NCBI GenBank assembly: GCA_963971285.1
Contig: OZ020260.1
Coordinates: 14,480,798 to 14,544,797 of the forward strand
Direction of reading: 5' to 3'
Source of the DNA: Astropecten irregularis
Lineage: Eukaryota; Echinodermata; Asteroidea; Paxillosida; Astropectinidae
DNA: 64,000 nt
Part shown: in pieces, positions 10,644 to 20,440 of the stretch
Numbering within the stretch: position 1 is the stretch's first letter
How the letters are laid out: the number at the start of each line of letters is the position of its first letter
Notes under the pieces: model-generated
What the model was told of the DNA's origin: nothing
Seen by the model: only the letters and a program-made list of their open reading frames with translations
The model's database searches: none
Program-made: the position numbers and the translations under genes

Positions 10644-13600
10644 CTGTAAATAGCAAGAAGATATCAAGCAGTAGTCAGTCTCAGTAAACTTAACCTCTGT
10701 GTAGTAGTGCCTGGATGGACTTAAGTCCTTGGGCCAATGTCATGGTGCTGCTAAGCACACAAATTTGCTTAGCACAAAAATGTCTTGCCCAATAAAACAA
10801 ACCACGGTTAAAAATGTCATTTGATATTCATGGTAAGTGAACAACAGCCAAAGAACAATCACAAGCGATACACAATACAACAGGGTTGTTAACCCTGTTT
10901 TTTATTAAAAGACAGAAATGTTATGCTTTGCAAACCCAACCTTTATCAGACAAGAAATTGCCCCGGGGTCGATTTCACCAAACTCATCATAACTTACTAT
11001 CAATTGTAGGACTTATGATTGCATTGCAGCCCTACGTAGGATAGGTCCTCCTACGATGGGTTATCCTTCATAACTCGAATTAAAATCGTAGGGCTTTGTG
11101 AAATCGACCCCAGAATGCCTCTGGCAGTTTGACTAGATAAAGGACTTTTATCTTTACCTTGATGAAGCAGAAACGTATGTACTTTTCTCCGATTGCTTTG
11201 TGCTCATCGCAGTAAAAGGCACTACAGGGGATCGTTGCAACACCCTTCAAAATCAAACATTCAAAGACTTTATAATAATAATAATAATAAAGGCATTCAT
11301 ATAGCATTCTTACACAAGTAGTATCACAATGCTTTACACAATTATTATCCCTGGTCATTGGGGCCATTATTAACATTCCTGAAACAATCTCAACTCCCTG
11401 GAGAGTATACAGCCCGCAGCTGCCTGCAGAGTTAACAAAGTCTAATAAAAAAACAAAGCCATCACTACCCTCACAGGTACCCATTTACACCTGGGTGAAG
11501 AGGAGCAATAATGTGACAAAGCGTCTTGCCCAAGGACACAAGCACCACTAGCCCATGGCTGATTCCTAGGATCATAGTTAAGGCCCTCCATTTCAACTAC
11601 AACGAGTATTTACTTCAGGGTATAGTTGGTAATTAGTCTAGAGTACTTTACTTGAGGTAGAAAGATGAATCTACACTTACCAGATGATTGACTATCCATC
11701 GTACCATCTTGTAGTCCCTCGCACCACCACCAGACTCTGACAAATCAACATCTGAAAACAGATAAGACATCATAAATGTGATAACATTGCCTAAGCTTGA
11801 ATCAGAATCAAGTATTACTCATGGCCGAGGGTAAGATTATTCTTCTTCGGTTATAAGCTCAATCAGATGGACAATCTTCTGCCTGTGAGAAGAGAATTAA
11901 ACATTTTCCAAGTAACTTTGAAAATGTTTGATTCTTTAAGTTAATAACTTGAAGTTAACTTCTAAACGTGACGCAATTTGATGCTGTTAGATCTACATTC
12001 CAGTTGACATCAAACTTCTACCTTTATCAGGAGATTATGTAAAGGGAATAGGGAAAAGTATTCTTCAGAAGCTTATTTCACTCAAAACAAAAAACTTTTG
12101 ATAAACTTTTGCCTGCATATTAAATTTGATCTTTTTTAATTTCATTTATGTTTTGCTTAGAGTTAGGAGGGCCTGACATGTTTCGATCCTAGCAGGATCT
12201 TTAATGAAGGCTAAATGACAAGAGGACAAGAACATGCAAGTAAAGTTACACATAAACGGACGAGAGGATCGGGACAAAGGGGTGGGGGGTTATGGAGGGT
12301 GGGGTAGGCAGTTGTGGTTAGGCAAGGAGAGGTCTGGGGTAGGCAATACAAGTAATACATTTTATATTTTGCAAGAATTTCAATATTTTTCTCTGTAACC
12401 TTGACCTGCATTAATCTTGAGACTCAATCCAGTGATGTGTATTTTAATTGTATACAAATAAAACAAATAAAACAATGCTTGTGGGTAAATATAACGGGTA
12501 CGTACCTATGTGAGAGATGTTGGCCAGCATGTAGTAGCTACCCTGTGGTATGATTGGAGACAGGCCAATCTCTCGTAGTAGCTGGGCGAGCTTGTCTCGT
12601 TTGGTTTCTAGCACCTTAGAGAGATCTGTCAAGTAGCATTCTGGCTGATCTAGCCTAGATAGCTCCAGTTCTATGGTTATGGCTAAGGCTTCCTGTGGGT
12701 TTCAATGAGAGGTTGAGGATGGTCATGGGTTATGGATAAGGCTTCCTGTGGGTTTCAATGGGAGGTTCAGGATGGTCATGGTTATGGCTAAGGCTTCCTG
12801 TGGGTTTCAATGAGAGGTTGAGGATGGTCATGGTTATGGCTAAGGCTTCCTGTGGGTTTCAATGAGAGGTTGAGGATGGTCATGGTTATGGCTAAGGCTT
12901 CCTGTGGGTTTCAATGAGAGGTTGAGGATGGTCATGGTTATGGCTAAGGCTTCCTGTGGGTTTCAATGAGAGGTTCAGGATGGTCATGGTTATGGATAAG
13001 GCTTCCTGTGGGTTTCAATGAGAGGTTGAGGATGGTCATGGTTATGGCTAAGGCTTCCTGTGGGTTTCAATGAGAGGTTCAGGATGGTCATGGTTATGGC
13101 TAAGGCTTCCTGTGGGTTTCAATGAGAGGTTCAGGATGGTCATGGTTATGGCTAAGGCTTCCTGTGGGTTTCAATGAGAGGTTCAGGATGGTCATGGTTA
13201 TGGCTAAGGCTTCCTGTGATTTTCAATGAAGGGTTGAGGATGGTCATGAATTTGAGACGGAACTGGCAAGCCGTTGAAGAGAGGAATAGATGTATATTAC
13301 AATCAATACATCTCACAGTTGACAAGTCAAAGCATCTTTTTATACAGTACATCGTTAGTGATTTAATGACATATGTATGCAAGTCTATGTCAATAATTAC
13401 AAGTCAGATACAACATGTGCACACATATGATTAGACAATTTATGTGGAGACATCAAATAAGAGCCTGTTTGTTTCAACATGCGATCGTTGATCTTGCAAA
13501 TCAACGTCCCATGCAGGATACGCTCAAATGGGATTCGGAGCAGCTTTTGCGCGCAGGATCACTGATCCCGTGCCTGAAACAAATAGGTCTTAAAACACTC

Positions 13601-16600
13601 TTAGCGAGAAGAAATGGACGTTTTGGACAGTGTGCTCTGGTCATCTTCAGGATGGCTCATTTTCACTCCTGAGGACGGCAAGAGTTTATGTCTTCATGTT
13701 TCAGCAATGATCTTCTTGCAAGTAAGCAAAGAAGCACTGTTTGCTCGTAAGTGGGGATACACAATTGGCCCCTAGTGTTATTGGTGATGTTTAATACAAA
13801 CACTCTTCAAGAGCAGAAACCAACTGACCTGTAAGGGTGTGGGGTTTGTGTAGGTGCAATTTTGACTGATCAGTCTCATATGTTGCATCAAATGATCTGG
13901 TGCGATAGTCCATCCCATCTAAAAGCAATAAAATACAACCAAAACAGATACGGAATCACAAATTAAAATTAGTTAGCTGCCAAGGCAACTGCCTCGGGGA
14001 GTCGAAACTAAATCAACAAGCGACAAAAACAAAATCAGCCAGGTTTAATAGTTGATGTACATATTTTCATTTCCTCCGTCAGTCAGGATGATCACCAATA
14101 AATCATTACCCTGGTGTCCATTGACGAAGCATATTATTCATATCATTTATACCATTGAGTAATTGGCAATTTGTTTTAGAAACCAACGATCAATCCCATC
14201 ATCAGCCAAAAATAAAATTACCTCAAATTTATGAACAAAGAAAATTAAGGTAGGACTTAAAGACTAACTGGGAGAAAAACTACATAAGCTTTCGTAGTAA
14301 CAACTACTTCATCAGATGTTAATAAAAAATTATAATTTATAAACTGCTTGGAAAAAGCCTTTGAGAAAGATCCTGCTAGGATCGAAGTGCATCAGCCCCT
14401 CCTAACTCCAAGCATGAATAAAGTTGCTAGTCTGCACATACAGAGCCCTAGACGTTTGCATGAACAGTATACTAACCTTGAACCCAGTTGCACTGAAAAT
14501 TTTTCCAGCGCTGCACACAGTGTACGTCCTATCCCACATATCAGGTAGAGTAGCTGCTCGTCATCGATCATAGGAACAAAAAAAAGACACGTTCCGTCAT
14601 CATCAGACAGAAATTAAGATAGGAGATATAAAGGAAGGCGTGAATGCAACGCTAGAATGATATATTGGAGGCATTGTCTGATCCATGCGGAAAATAAGGC
14701 TGCATCGGAGCGTGAGAAAGGAAGAAGTGACAGACTGCCGTGACGACAGAGACTGGAATTCTCTTTCCATCTGCCTTGTTGTACGTTACTGCTAATGTAG
14801 CATCATTGGCTACTGTTACAAGTACAGATAGAACATATACGCATGCGCCAATGCTTGAGTTTAAACCCTTACAGTGCCATACAATGTATGTACACTTGGC
14901 TTCCATATCCCACACGCTATGACTATACACTTGCCATAGCTTCAAAACAATATACTTCAAATTCAGCTGACTTGAATAACCTCAGATTGTACTATGTGGG
15001 TCATCAAAAAAATAATCAATTGAACAAATCAATTTAATTGAATAAACCCAATGAACTTCATAAAATGAATAAATTAGAATAAAACAGAATAAACTGGAAT
15101 GATAGAAATAAATGTCAACTTGGAAATTAATGCGAATGAAAGTATTTCCCTGAAAAAGTTTGTGTAAGAAAATTGACTGGAGTGGGATTCGAACCTGTGA
15201 CCTCTGGAATACCGTACTGGAGGTTGCAGGTTGGAATCGCACTTCAGTCAATATCTATGTTCACCTTTCAATTTCTTCAGTCAGTTTCCTTTGTGGTTTT
15301 TCGGATAAAATTTAGATACTGCTAGGACCGTAATGTCAGGCCCTCCTAACTCTCAGCATTTTGCATATTTCAGGTCATTATTTTGGTTGATGAGCAGTTT
15401 GCAGAAGTTTATTACTTATATTGAAACTTTATCTGAAATAGATAAAGAAGCAATTATGTCCTTCCAAAACTCATCAACTTTTAAGTATCTCCTGTCATAA
15501 AGCCTTTTCCCACTAGAGTGCTCATCCCCGGGGCAAACTCACCCCAGAGCCACCCCGGGGTGAAAATTTCAACCCTGGTCCCGAGCAGGGTTGAACTAAC
15601 CCCGGAGATAAGGCAATCTCGGGGGTGGCTCGGAGGTGACGGAGGGGTGAACATTTCAAATGGGAATCGTGGCTTATTTTCACCCCCGCGTCACCCCGGG
15701 GCCACCTCCGAGATTGGTCAAGTGGGAAAAGGCCAAATATTCCTCTTCCATACTTACCCATTCTGACATGCTTATGGCCTTTATACACCATGTATTCATA
15801 TACCTCATCACTGATGCACAGAGTGTCGTGCTTCTTACATAGGTCAGCTATCATCTCAAGCTCTTTCAACTTGAAAACCTGAAACAAAAATACCAAAACA
15901 ACCACTCTCAAATCACTACAGGGAAACCTGGCAGAAAGTTAATAAGAAACTGGTTTATAGGATCCTGCTCGCCGGTAAACCAGTTTATACTGTTAACACT
16001 GGTTAACTAACATTAAACTAGTTATAACTTGGAAAAATGAATGACTGATGGAGAAAAGCCTAGAGATGAAAACTAGACTGGTAACCCTGTCCAACTTTGT
16101 GATTTAACATTTAACATTTATTACTTTTCTAAAGCGCCATTTCTATAATAAATATTCAGCAATGCTGTTCAATTCAAACATAAAATTATAATAATAATTA
16201 CACAATTATACGAAATTACAGTAAAATATAAAAAAAGAACAATTAATAATACACAAAGTTACAGTGTAAAATCAATATTTTACATTTACATGGGTTTATC
16301 AACTTTGAACTAAATTGTTTGGCATGTTGAAACCTGATTGCTGGTTAAAATGATTAACTAACTGGTTAGCGCCTGAAAACCAGATTAGATTAGTTATGTT
16401 TAGATTAACTGGTAAAAAACCGAATACCCAGCAGATGAAAATAGACTGGTGAGCCTGTCCAGCCTAGTTACTGTTTCAATTACCTTGCCGAGTGGATTGT
16501 TAGGTGTGTTGATGACTATAGCTTTGGTCTTCTCGTTGAAAAGTCCGGCCAACTCCTCAGGGTCCAGCTCAAATTCATCCGCAGACTTGGGGCTGTCGCT

Positions 16601-19226
16601 TTTCTGAGGAAATGGGCAAAATTGCGGCAGAACATTAGTCACCGTGGAAACAAAACATCATTTGATAACTGAAGAAGCTTGGTTTGACAACAAAGGGAGT
16701 ATACTAACAGGTTTCAGTGCAATGAATCTGGGCGTTCCTCTGGCTAACTTCACCATCGGCTCATAGCAATCAAAGAACGGTTCAATGATAATCACCTATG
16801 GGACAAGTAGAAGAGAACTGAGGTTATACCAATTTTAAAAGCTAGGCAGAAAAAGTCAAAATAGGGACTAGGAGGCAGCCTTTTGAAAATTGATGCATAA
16901 GGGGCGGAGCAACAGTCCAAACTGGGGGGGGGGGGTTAGGGGTTGGGAGGTATGGGAGGAGTAGGAAAAGTTATATGTTCAAAACAGGAGAAAATACAAT
17001 TGTGGATTTAAGTTTTTGCCAGTTGGCTAGAAAAAAACCTCCCCTCCCCCCGGATGGGAAAGCAAGCTGGGCTGACAATTTGAAGTTTCAAAAACCTCTC
17101 ATAAGGCCTTAACGAAACCAGGCTTGAGTCTAGGCTTGGGACTTATTTCGCTACCACCATTTCACAGGCCCACAAAACAAAATGAAAAGATTGGGCCACA
17201 TGATAAAGCCAAAGAAAGGCTCCAGCTTCGCCATGTATCCCAAGCCCTTCATTTCATTTCGAGCACAACATGACGGCAGCGAAAAAAAATCCCAAGCCTA
17301 GCCTCAAGCCCAATTTTGTAAACGCCAAACCCCAAATTCTTGCTATCTATCACACAATCCTCAGCTACTAAAGAGGATGGCTACGACTAGCCCTGAGCCG
17401 AGTAAAACTGACATCACAACTTAGTCTCTCCGATGAATGTCTGCAAGCATCCAAGTTTATTTCAATTTCAACAATGTTTAATAGTCTGGTACCTCGTCTC
17501 CCGGGCTGACAATACTCATGAAGATGGTGAAGAGAGACTGGTAGGCACCGACTGTAACTAGAATCTCCTGCATAGCGTTGATTTCTCTGCTCATGTGTCG
17601 GCTATACAGCGCTGCTATGGCATTCACTAGTCTTGGATGACCCTGTCCAGGACAAATAATATACAAGGAAAACGTCAAGCACAGACCTTTATCTTGTCAG
17701 ACATTGGGGGTTTATGAAACAGAGGCTCAAGCTCAGGCTCCGTCATCGATATGCTGAAAATGGTTTTTCATTGAAGCTGAAGCTCTGTTTTCCTTTTCAA
17801 ACCAGAGAATCTACTTCTGAAGCAAAGCTTATAGTCTCTATTTTGATAAAAAAACAGTTATTTTAGAATGGATTCATGAAATAGAGCTGGAGCCTGATCC
17901 TCCGTTAAGTAAACCCCCGTAGTATGATGGCATTTGTATTTCACTCCATTTAGCCTTTGAGAAAGATCCTGCGAAGATCGAAACATCGGGCCCTCCTAAC
18001 TCTAAGCATTCTATTTTTGATAAATTGATGGAAAATGAAATATGAGTATTAAAGAAAGAGCTAAAATTGTCCTTGATACTTACTGGTCCTCTGGTATACT
18101 GGAAGATAAGAGGGTCGGAGCTGGAAGCGACATCGATGAGGGCTTTACGGACGTGATCCGGAGCTGCAAAATCAGGAAAACCCTGTACGCAAGAGAAGAC
18201 GTTTTGGTATGGTCAGTAACTATGGCAACCTCAGACCAAGAATGGATTTCACCCAGCGACGGTAAGTGTAGAGGGTTAGGACTAAATAATAAATACTAAC
18301 TTACCTGACCCAAATTGATAGCCTTGGTGTCCGCTGCCAGTTTAACAAACTCCGACCTGTAGGACAAAACCAAACCCCAAAACATCAACGAGCTATCAAC
18401 GATTTGTGACAAACTTTAGTCAGATGAACACTTAGTTAAATAAGATAAAAGTATTGAATTTTGCAGACTGAGGAACACCAGAGAGGCCGAGAAAAAATTG
18501 AAACCTTGTGGCACAGGAAAGAAGCAAAGCACAATTCTCAGTACTCACACAGACCAAAGCTGGAATCGAACCCAGGCCACATTAATGAGAGGTGAGTGCC
18601 TGGTGCACACACCACTCATGCCAATTCTGATCAAGTTATAGTTCCACACACACATTCAACCACTTAGAGCTATGGAATAAGGGGTCGATTTCATGAAGCC
18701 CTATGATCGATCGTAACTTGAGATGCGAAGGATAACCCATCGTATCCTACATAGAGCTGCAATGTATCATAAGTCCTATGATTGATAGTAAGTTACGATG
18801 AGTTTAGTGAAATTGACCAAGGATCACAAAGTTTCCACCTTAATACCCCATAACAGGTTGATACTTACCATACACTTGTCTTCTGGCCATCTAACCTCTT
18901 TGCTGGTCCATGGGATGTCATCTTGGTCTGAAAAAAAATGAGAATTTTATTCTGATTTATTCTTAGTGGGTGGCACTTAAAAAGACTAAAGTTAATTCAT
19001 ATGCAAATTCTTATTTGTTATCTAATTTTAATTCCTCATTCATTTATAAATTTTATGCTGAAATGACTAGGGTCCATACCGTTGATTTGCTTGAGTTGTG
19101 ACGACGTTGGTCCTGGGTACCGGTAGTACGGGTAAATACACAAGCCTGAATCGCTGGACGTAGGTTACTGACGTGAGAAGCTCTGGGGGACAAGTGGGTG
19201 ATTGCTGGTCGAAGACTGCACAACAT
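10584..19226 (-). CDS. KYAT3: Kynurenine aminotransferase / cysteine-S-conjugate beta-lyase (14 coding exons)
   Basis: PLP-dependent fold-type I aminotransferase that converts kynurenine to kynurenic acid. CDS in transcript order: 19226-19080, 18927-18869, 18356-18305, 18182-18084, 17642-17493, 16795-16709, 16603-16484, 15878-15758, 14553-14477, 13918-13829, 12692-12506, 11751-11681, 11244-11158, 10643-10584. All phases join, giving 468 aa. Residues 1-49 are Arg/Ser/Thr-rich with almost no acid, fitting a mitochondrial presequence. Landmarks: NLGQGFPDF (83-91), TVGAYQSLF (149-157), [10 protein letters not shown] with Asn234, SDEVY with Asp262 and Tyr265, SAGK with PLP-lysine Lys296, PECY, and YIRFCF with substrate-carboxylate Arg444. 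It resembles human KYAT3 more than KYAT1. Odd points: the usual SAGKTFSxTGWK reads [12 protein letters not shown], and exon 11 begins inside a minisatellite. Confidence 0.93.
10735..10930. repeat. 'GCTTAGCAC' MITE, in the last KYAT3 intron
   Basis: Shares TTTGATATTCATGGTAAGTG, GAACAACAGCCAAAGAACAA and CTGCTAAGCAC with the copies at 38798-38960, 42525-42762 and 54292-54525. Non-coding. Confidence 0.75.
10965..11111. repeat. GGGGTCGATTTCAC palindromic MITE, copy 1
   Basis: About 147 bp, with inverted ends GGGGTCGATTTCAC and GTGAAATCGACCCC. The interior is also inverted (CCTACG on the left, CGTAGG on the right). Homologues lie at 18681-18818, 54735-54873 and 59591-59718. Confidence 0.9.
11158..11244 (-). 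CDS. KYAT3: KYAT3 exon 13
   Basis: Encodes [16 protein letters not shown] through YIRFCFIK; Arg444 is the expected alpha-carboxylate-binding residue. The acceptor TTTGATTTTGAAG lies close to a SINE-like insertion that ends in an ATT-type tail. Confidence 0.92.
11255..11545 (-). repeat. Dispersed SINE-like repeat, copy 2
   Basis: Inverted copy of the element at 1-215. It ends in an ATA/ATT microsatellite (11272-11289), as SINE tails do, only about 30 bp upstream of the exon 13 acceptor in the transcribed direction. Confidence 0.75.
11681..11751 (-). CDS. KYAT3: KYAT3 exon 12
   Basis: Completes Asp397 and encodes [20 protein letters not shown] then NHL, matching the family (Y/F)DxxFVKWM region. 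Donor GTAAGT. Confidence 0.88.
12150..12207 (-). repeat. Dispersed 'AGGAGGGCCTGAC' repeat arm
   Basis: Reads TTAGGAGGGCCTGACATGTT and then CGATCCTAGCAGGATCTTTA; the GATCCT/AGGATC hairpin is intact. Located in the KYAT3 intron after exon 11. Confidence 0.75.
12506..12692 (-). CDS. KYAT3: KYAT3 exon 11 (acceptor lies in a minisatellite)
   Basis: Begins [10 protein letters not shown], then DQPECY, and ends [11 protein letters not shown] in phase 1. The acceptor AAACCCACAG and the first 18 or so exon bases form the last unit of an 11-copy 52-bp tandem repeat (12660-13250). Only the exon-proximal acceptor keeps the reading frame open. Confidence 0.92.
12660..13250 (-). repeat. 52-bp minisatellite made of a 3' splice site plus exon start, 11 copies
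   Basis: GGTTATGG(C/A)TAAGG recurs at 12675, 12728, 12780, 12832, 12884, 12936, 12988, 13040, 13092, 13144 and 13196: a period of 52, with one interval of 53. On the coding strand each unit contains TTGAAACCCACAG and then GAAGCCTTAGCCATAACCAT, that is, the exon 11 acceptor plus its first codons. The intron-side copy is the most degenerate. Confidence 0.96.
13829..13918 (-). CDS. KYAT3: KYAT3 exon 10
   Basis: 30 codons, [14 protein letters not shown] through TNPTPLQ, matching the family GWxxGPxHLIKHL and ATPLQ segments. The donor is GTCAGT. Confidence 0.92.
14354..14412 (+). repeat. Dispersed 'GCCTTTGAGAAAGATCCTGC' repeat arm
   Basis: Reads GCCTTTGAGAAAGATCCTGC then TAGGATCGAA, followed by CCCTCCTAACTCCAAGCAT. 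A typical arm of the family, in the intron between KYAT3 exons 9 and 8. Confidence 0.8.
14477..14553 (-). CDS. KYAT3: KYAT3 exon 9 (PLP lysine)
   Basis: Encodes [13 protein letters not shown] then [12 protein letters not shown]; Lys296 forms the Schiff base. Phase and homology fix the acceptor at GACGAGCAG, although its pyrimidine tract is poor. The donor is GTTAGT. Confidence 0.9.
15174..15250 (-). repeat. tRNA-like SINE fragment
   Basis: On the - strand a perfect B box, GGTTCGAATCC, follows an anticodon-arm-like stretch. No A box and no complete cloverleaf is seen, so this is a tRNA-derived repeat and not a tRNA gene. Confidence 0.55.
15315..15425 (+). repeat. Dispersed 'CAGGCCCTCCTAACTC' repeat, degenerate
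   Basis: Contains GTCAGGCCCTCCTAACTCTC, then TTTCAGGTCATTATTTTGGT and GAGCAGTTTGCAGAAGTTTA. It shows the longer body that follows the hairpin in complete copies. Confidence 0.7.
15499..15734. repeat. GC-rich foldback element
   Basis: Inverted ends AAAGCCTTTTCCCACT and AGTGGGAAAAGGCC. The interior is rich in CCCCGGGG-type inverted segments and far more GC-rich than its surroundings. It lies just downstream of KYAT3 exon 8, inside the intron. Confidence 0.75.
15758..15878 (-). CDS. KYAT3: KYAT3 exon 8
   Basis: Begins [20 protein letters not shown] and contains [12 protein letters not shown], with the Asp262 and Tyr265 PLP contacts. Ends in phase 1. Confidence 0.94.
16484..16603 (-). CDS. KYAT3: KYAT3 exon 7
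   Basis: 40 codons ending in [13 protein letters not shown]; Asn234 should bind the PLP 3'-oxygen. The acceptor is CATTTCCTCAG and the donor GTAATT. Confidence 0.94.
16709..16795 (-). CDS. KYAT3: KYAT3 exon 6
   Basis: Encodes [20 protein letters not shown] and on to FIALKP. The [10 protein letters not shown] signature is typical of KYAT1 and KYAT3. The donor is GTTAGT, slightly non-consensus. Confidence 0.93.
17493..17642 (-). CDS. KYAT3: KYAT3 exon 5
   Basis: 50 codons beginning [15 protein letters not shown] and ending IVSPGDE. It includes [12 protein letters not shown], whose Tyr153 corresponds to the family's cofactor-stacking aromatic residue. Confidence 0.93.
17706..17918. repeat. 'GCTCCGGCTC' foldback repeat, copy 1
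   Basis: Shares GCTGAAGCTCTGTTTTC, AACCAGAGAATCTACTTC and TATTTTAGAATGGATTCA with 41550-41813 and 57951-58185. The left arm (GAGGCTCAAGCTC) pairs with the right arm (GAGCTGGAGCCT). Confidence 0.75.
17950..18012 (+). repeat. Dispersed 'GCCTTTGAGAAAGATCCTGC' repeat arm
   Basis: GCCTTTGAGAAAGATCCTGC then GAAGATCGAAACATC and GGCCCTCCTAACTCTAAGCA. In the intron after KYAT3 exon 4. Confidence 0.8.
18084..18182 (-). CDS. KYAT3: KYAT3 exon 4
   Basis: Encodes [20 protein letters not shown] and continues to IFQYTRGP, matching the family N-terminal lobe. 33 codons, phase 0 at both ends, donor GTAAGT. Confidence 0.92.
18305..18356 (-). CDS. KYAT3: KYAT3 exon 3
   Basis: Encodes [18 protein letters not shown]. 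The NLGQ motif leads into the substrate-binding GFPDF of exon 4. The acceptor is TTGTCCTACAG and the donor GTAAGT. Confidence 0.92.
18540..18625 (-). repeat. tRNA-derived SINE fragment
   Basis: The - strand carries GGGTTCGATTCC (B box), preceded by GGCATGAGTGGTGTG (A-box-like). It is followed by an unrelated 3' body. Located in the KYAT3 intron between exons 2 and 3. Confidence 0.55.
18681..18818. repeat. GGGGTCGATTTCA palindromic MITE, copy 2
   Basis: Same family as 10965-11111. It begins GGGGTCGATTTCATGAAGCC and ends GTGAAATTGACC. In the intron between KYAT3 exons 2 and 3. Confidence 0.88.
18869..18927 (-). CDS. KYAT3: KYAT3 exon 2
   Basis: Flanked by a TTTTTTTTCAG acceptor and a GTAAGT donor. 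It encodes [19 protein letters not shown] plus two bases of Trp69. The in-frame Met52 at the start of the conserved domain could serve as a cytosolic start. Confidence 0.88.
19080..19226 (-). CDS. KYAT3: KYAT3 exon 1 (mitochondrial presequence)
   Basis: ATG at 19226-19224; donor GTATGG follows 19080. It encodes 49 residues ([17 protein letters not shown]...) with eight arginines and no glutamate, as in matrix-targeting peptides. A TTTTTCCCATAG acceptor just upstream of the ATG suggests that a separate non-coding first exon precedes it. Phase 0. Confidence 0.82.
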
Positions 19227-19844
19227 TTCTCCTATGGGAAAAATTAGACTCATTTATAAGACCTTTTAGGTGATATGGATTGCCAATTTTGAAGGCCTCC
19301 GAGTGCATTTCATGGCTCTGTTTACGAGGCGGTACTGTAAGCGTAGAATTGGCACTTGCAAGAAGAATATTCTGTGCTTTATACAAGATTCTATTTCATG
19401 GAATTTTCAGATGTGTACGTACACAGTTTGTGTAACTATGGAGGCCTTCCTCCATGGTGTAAACAAGGACAATTCCTACTTGCTTCGTGATTGGATTAGT
19501 GATAGGTTGCAGTTCGAACTCCTTCTCTTCCTAGCTCCATGCCTAACAGTTAACGATAGAGCAATTGAATTAGGGCCTAACATGGTTAGGCCTACTGAAT
19601 ACTTTACCTTTTTGAATTGCACATATCTACAGTCTTGAAACCTCATGGGGGTAATGTGCCTAACCATGCCACGGCCCAAATGCCCAAATGGAATAACTTT
19701 GCATACAAAATCATAACTTCATCATGCACAGTTTGCAGATCGTGCACAAACTACAAAGTGAAACTGAAAGTAAATGGGGGAAATCTCGATTTTAGTTCGT
19801 AATATTAGCAACATTTTTAGAAGATAAAATTCTACCAATCTCAC

Positions 19845-20125
19845 CTATAGATGCAGCTGGTTTATATCCTTTAAGTTAACGCACAGATATGAGCCTCCTG
19901 CACAAACTACGAATGTTTCGAGGTAACACATAATCCTACAGCGATCTCACGCTACTTTATGAGTAGGCGGCCATTTTGAGTAAACTCGAACGTGACTGTC
20001 AATTTGTACACTACACTGAGCGACTGTAAGTGGGACACCGATAGCTGCACAGTCAAGTGCAATGTTTTAGATTAATACAAACACAGTGCCCATTCACTGC
20101 GTGCTTATCATACCGGAAGTTAATG
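19845..20125 (-). promoter_or_regulatory. KYAT3: Candidate KYAT3 non-coding first exon and promoter
   Basis: On the - strand CTATAG/GTGAGA (donor after 19845) could end a 5' UTR exon that splices to the acceptor before the start-codon exon. Upstream in the transcribed sense lie GCGGCCATTTTG (YY1-like, 19967-19978) and CCGGAAGT (ETS-type, 20113-20120), both common near TATA-less metazoan promoters. Position and motifs are seen; promoter function is inferred. Confidence 0.4.
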
Positions 20126-20329
20126 AGCAACTTACAATAATGTCAAAATGTAATAAAAGGGGCGGGGCACGTAGGGCTTCATGTTTGATTATTTCATTAA
20201 TTTTTCAAGTTCAGTTTTCCATGACTGATCCCTCTCAATGACACTCTAATCTCTTGAGTTAAAGATTAACCCCATCGCCCATCGTGCCAAAATTGCATTA
20301 AAAATCTGAGGATTCAAGATTCAGATCTT

Positions 20330-20440
20330 AAGATCTGTAATGTATTGCCAAATTTCAAGCTGATTAAATGTCGAACCCGCAACCCCCGAAATAGCCTACC
20401 AGTGTTCTACCAACTGATATATCCAGCTCTATGATGGCAG
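20330..20440 (-). repeat. tRNA-derived SINE
   Basis: The - strand reads GCTGGATATATCAGTTGGTA (A-box-like D arm) and, about 45 nt later, GCGGGTTCGACA (B box). The acceptor-stem pairing of a real tRNA is not evident. Confidence 0.6.

Noticed and set aside
13152-13434. Open frames across the 52-bp repeats on both strands
   Set aside because: By-products of the repeated exon 11 start; the frame changes every unit and ends at the recurring TAG.
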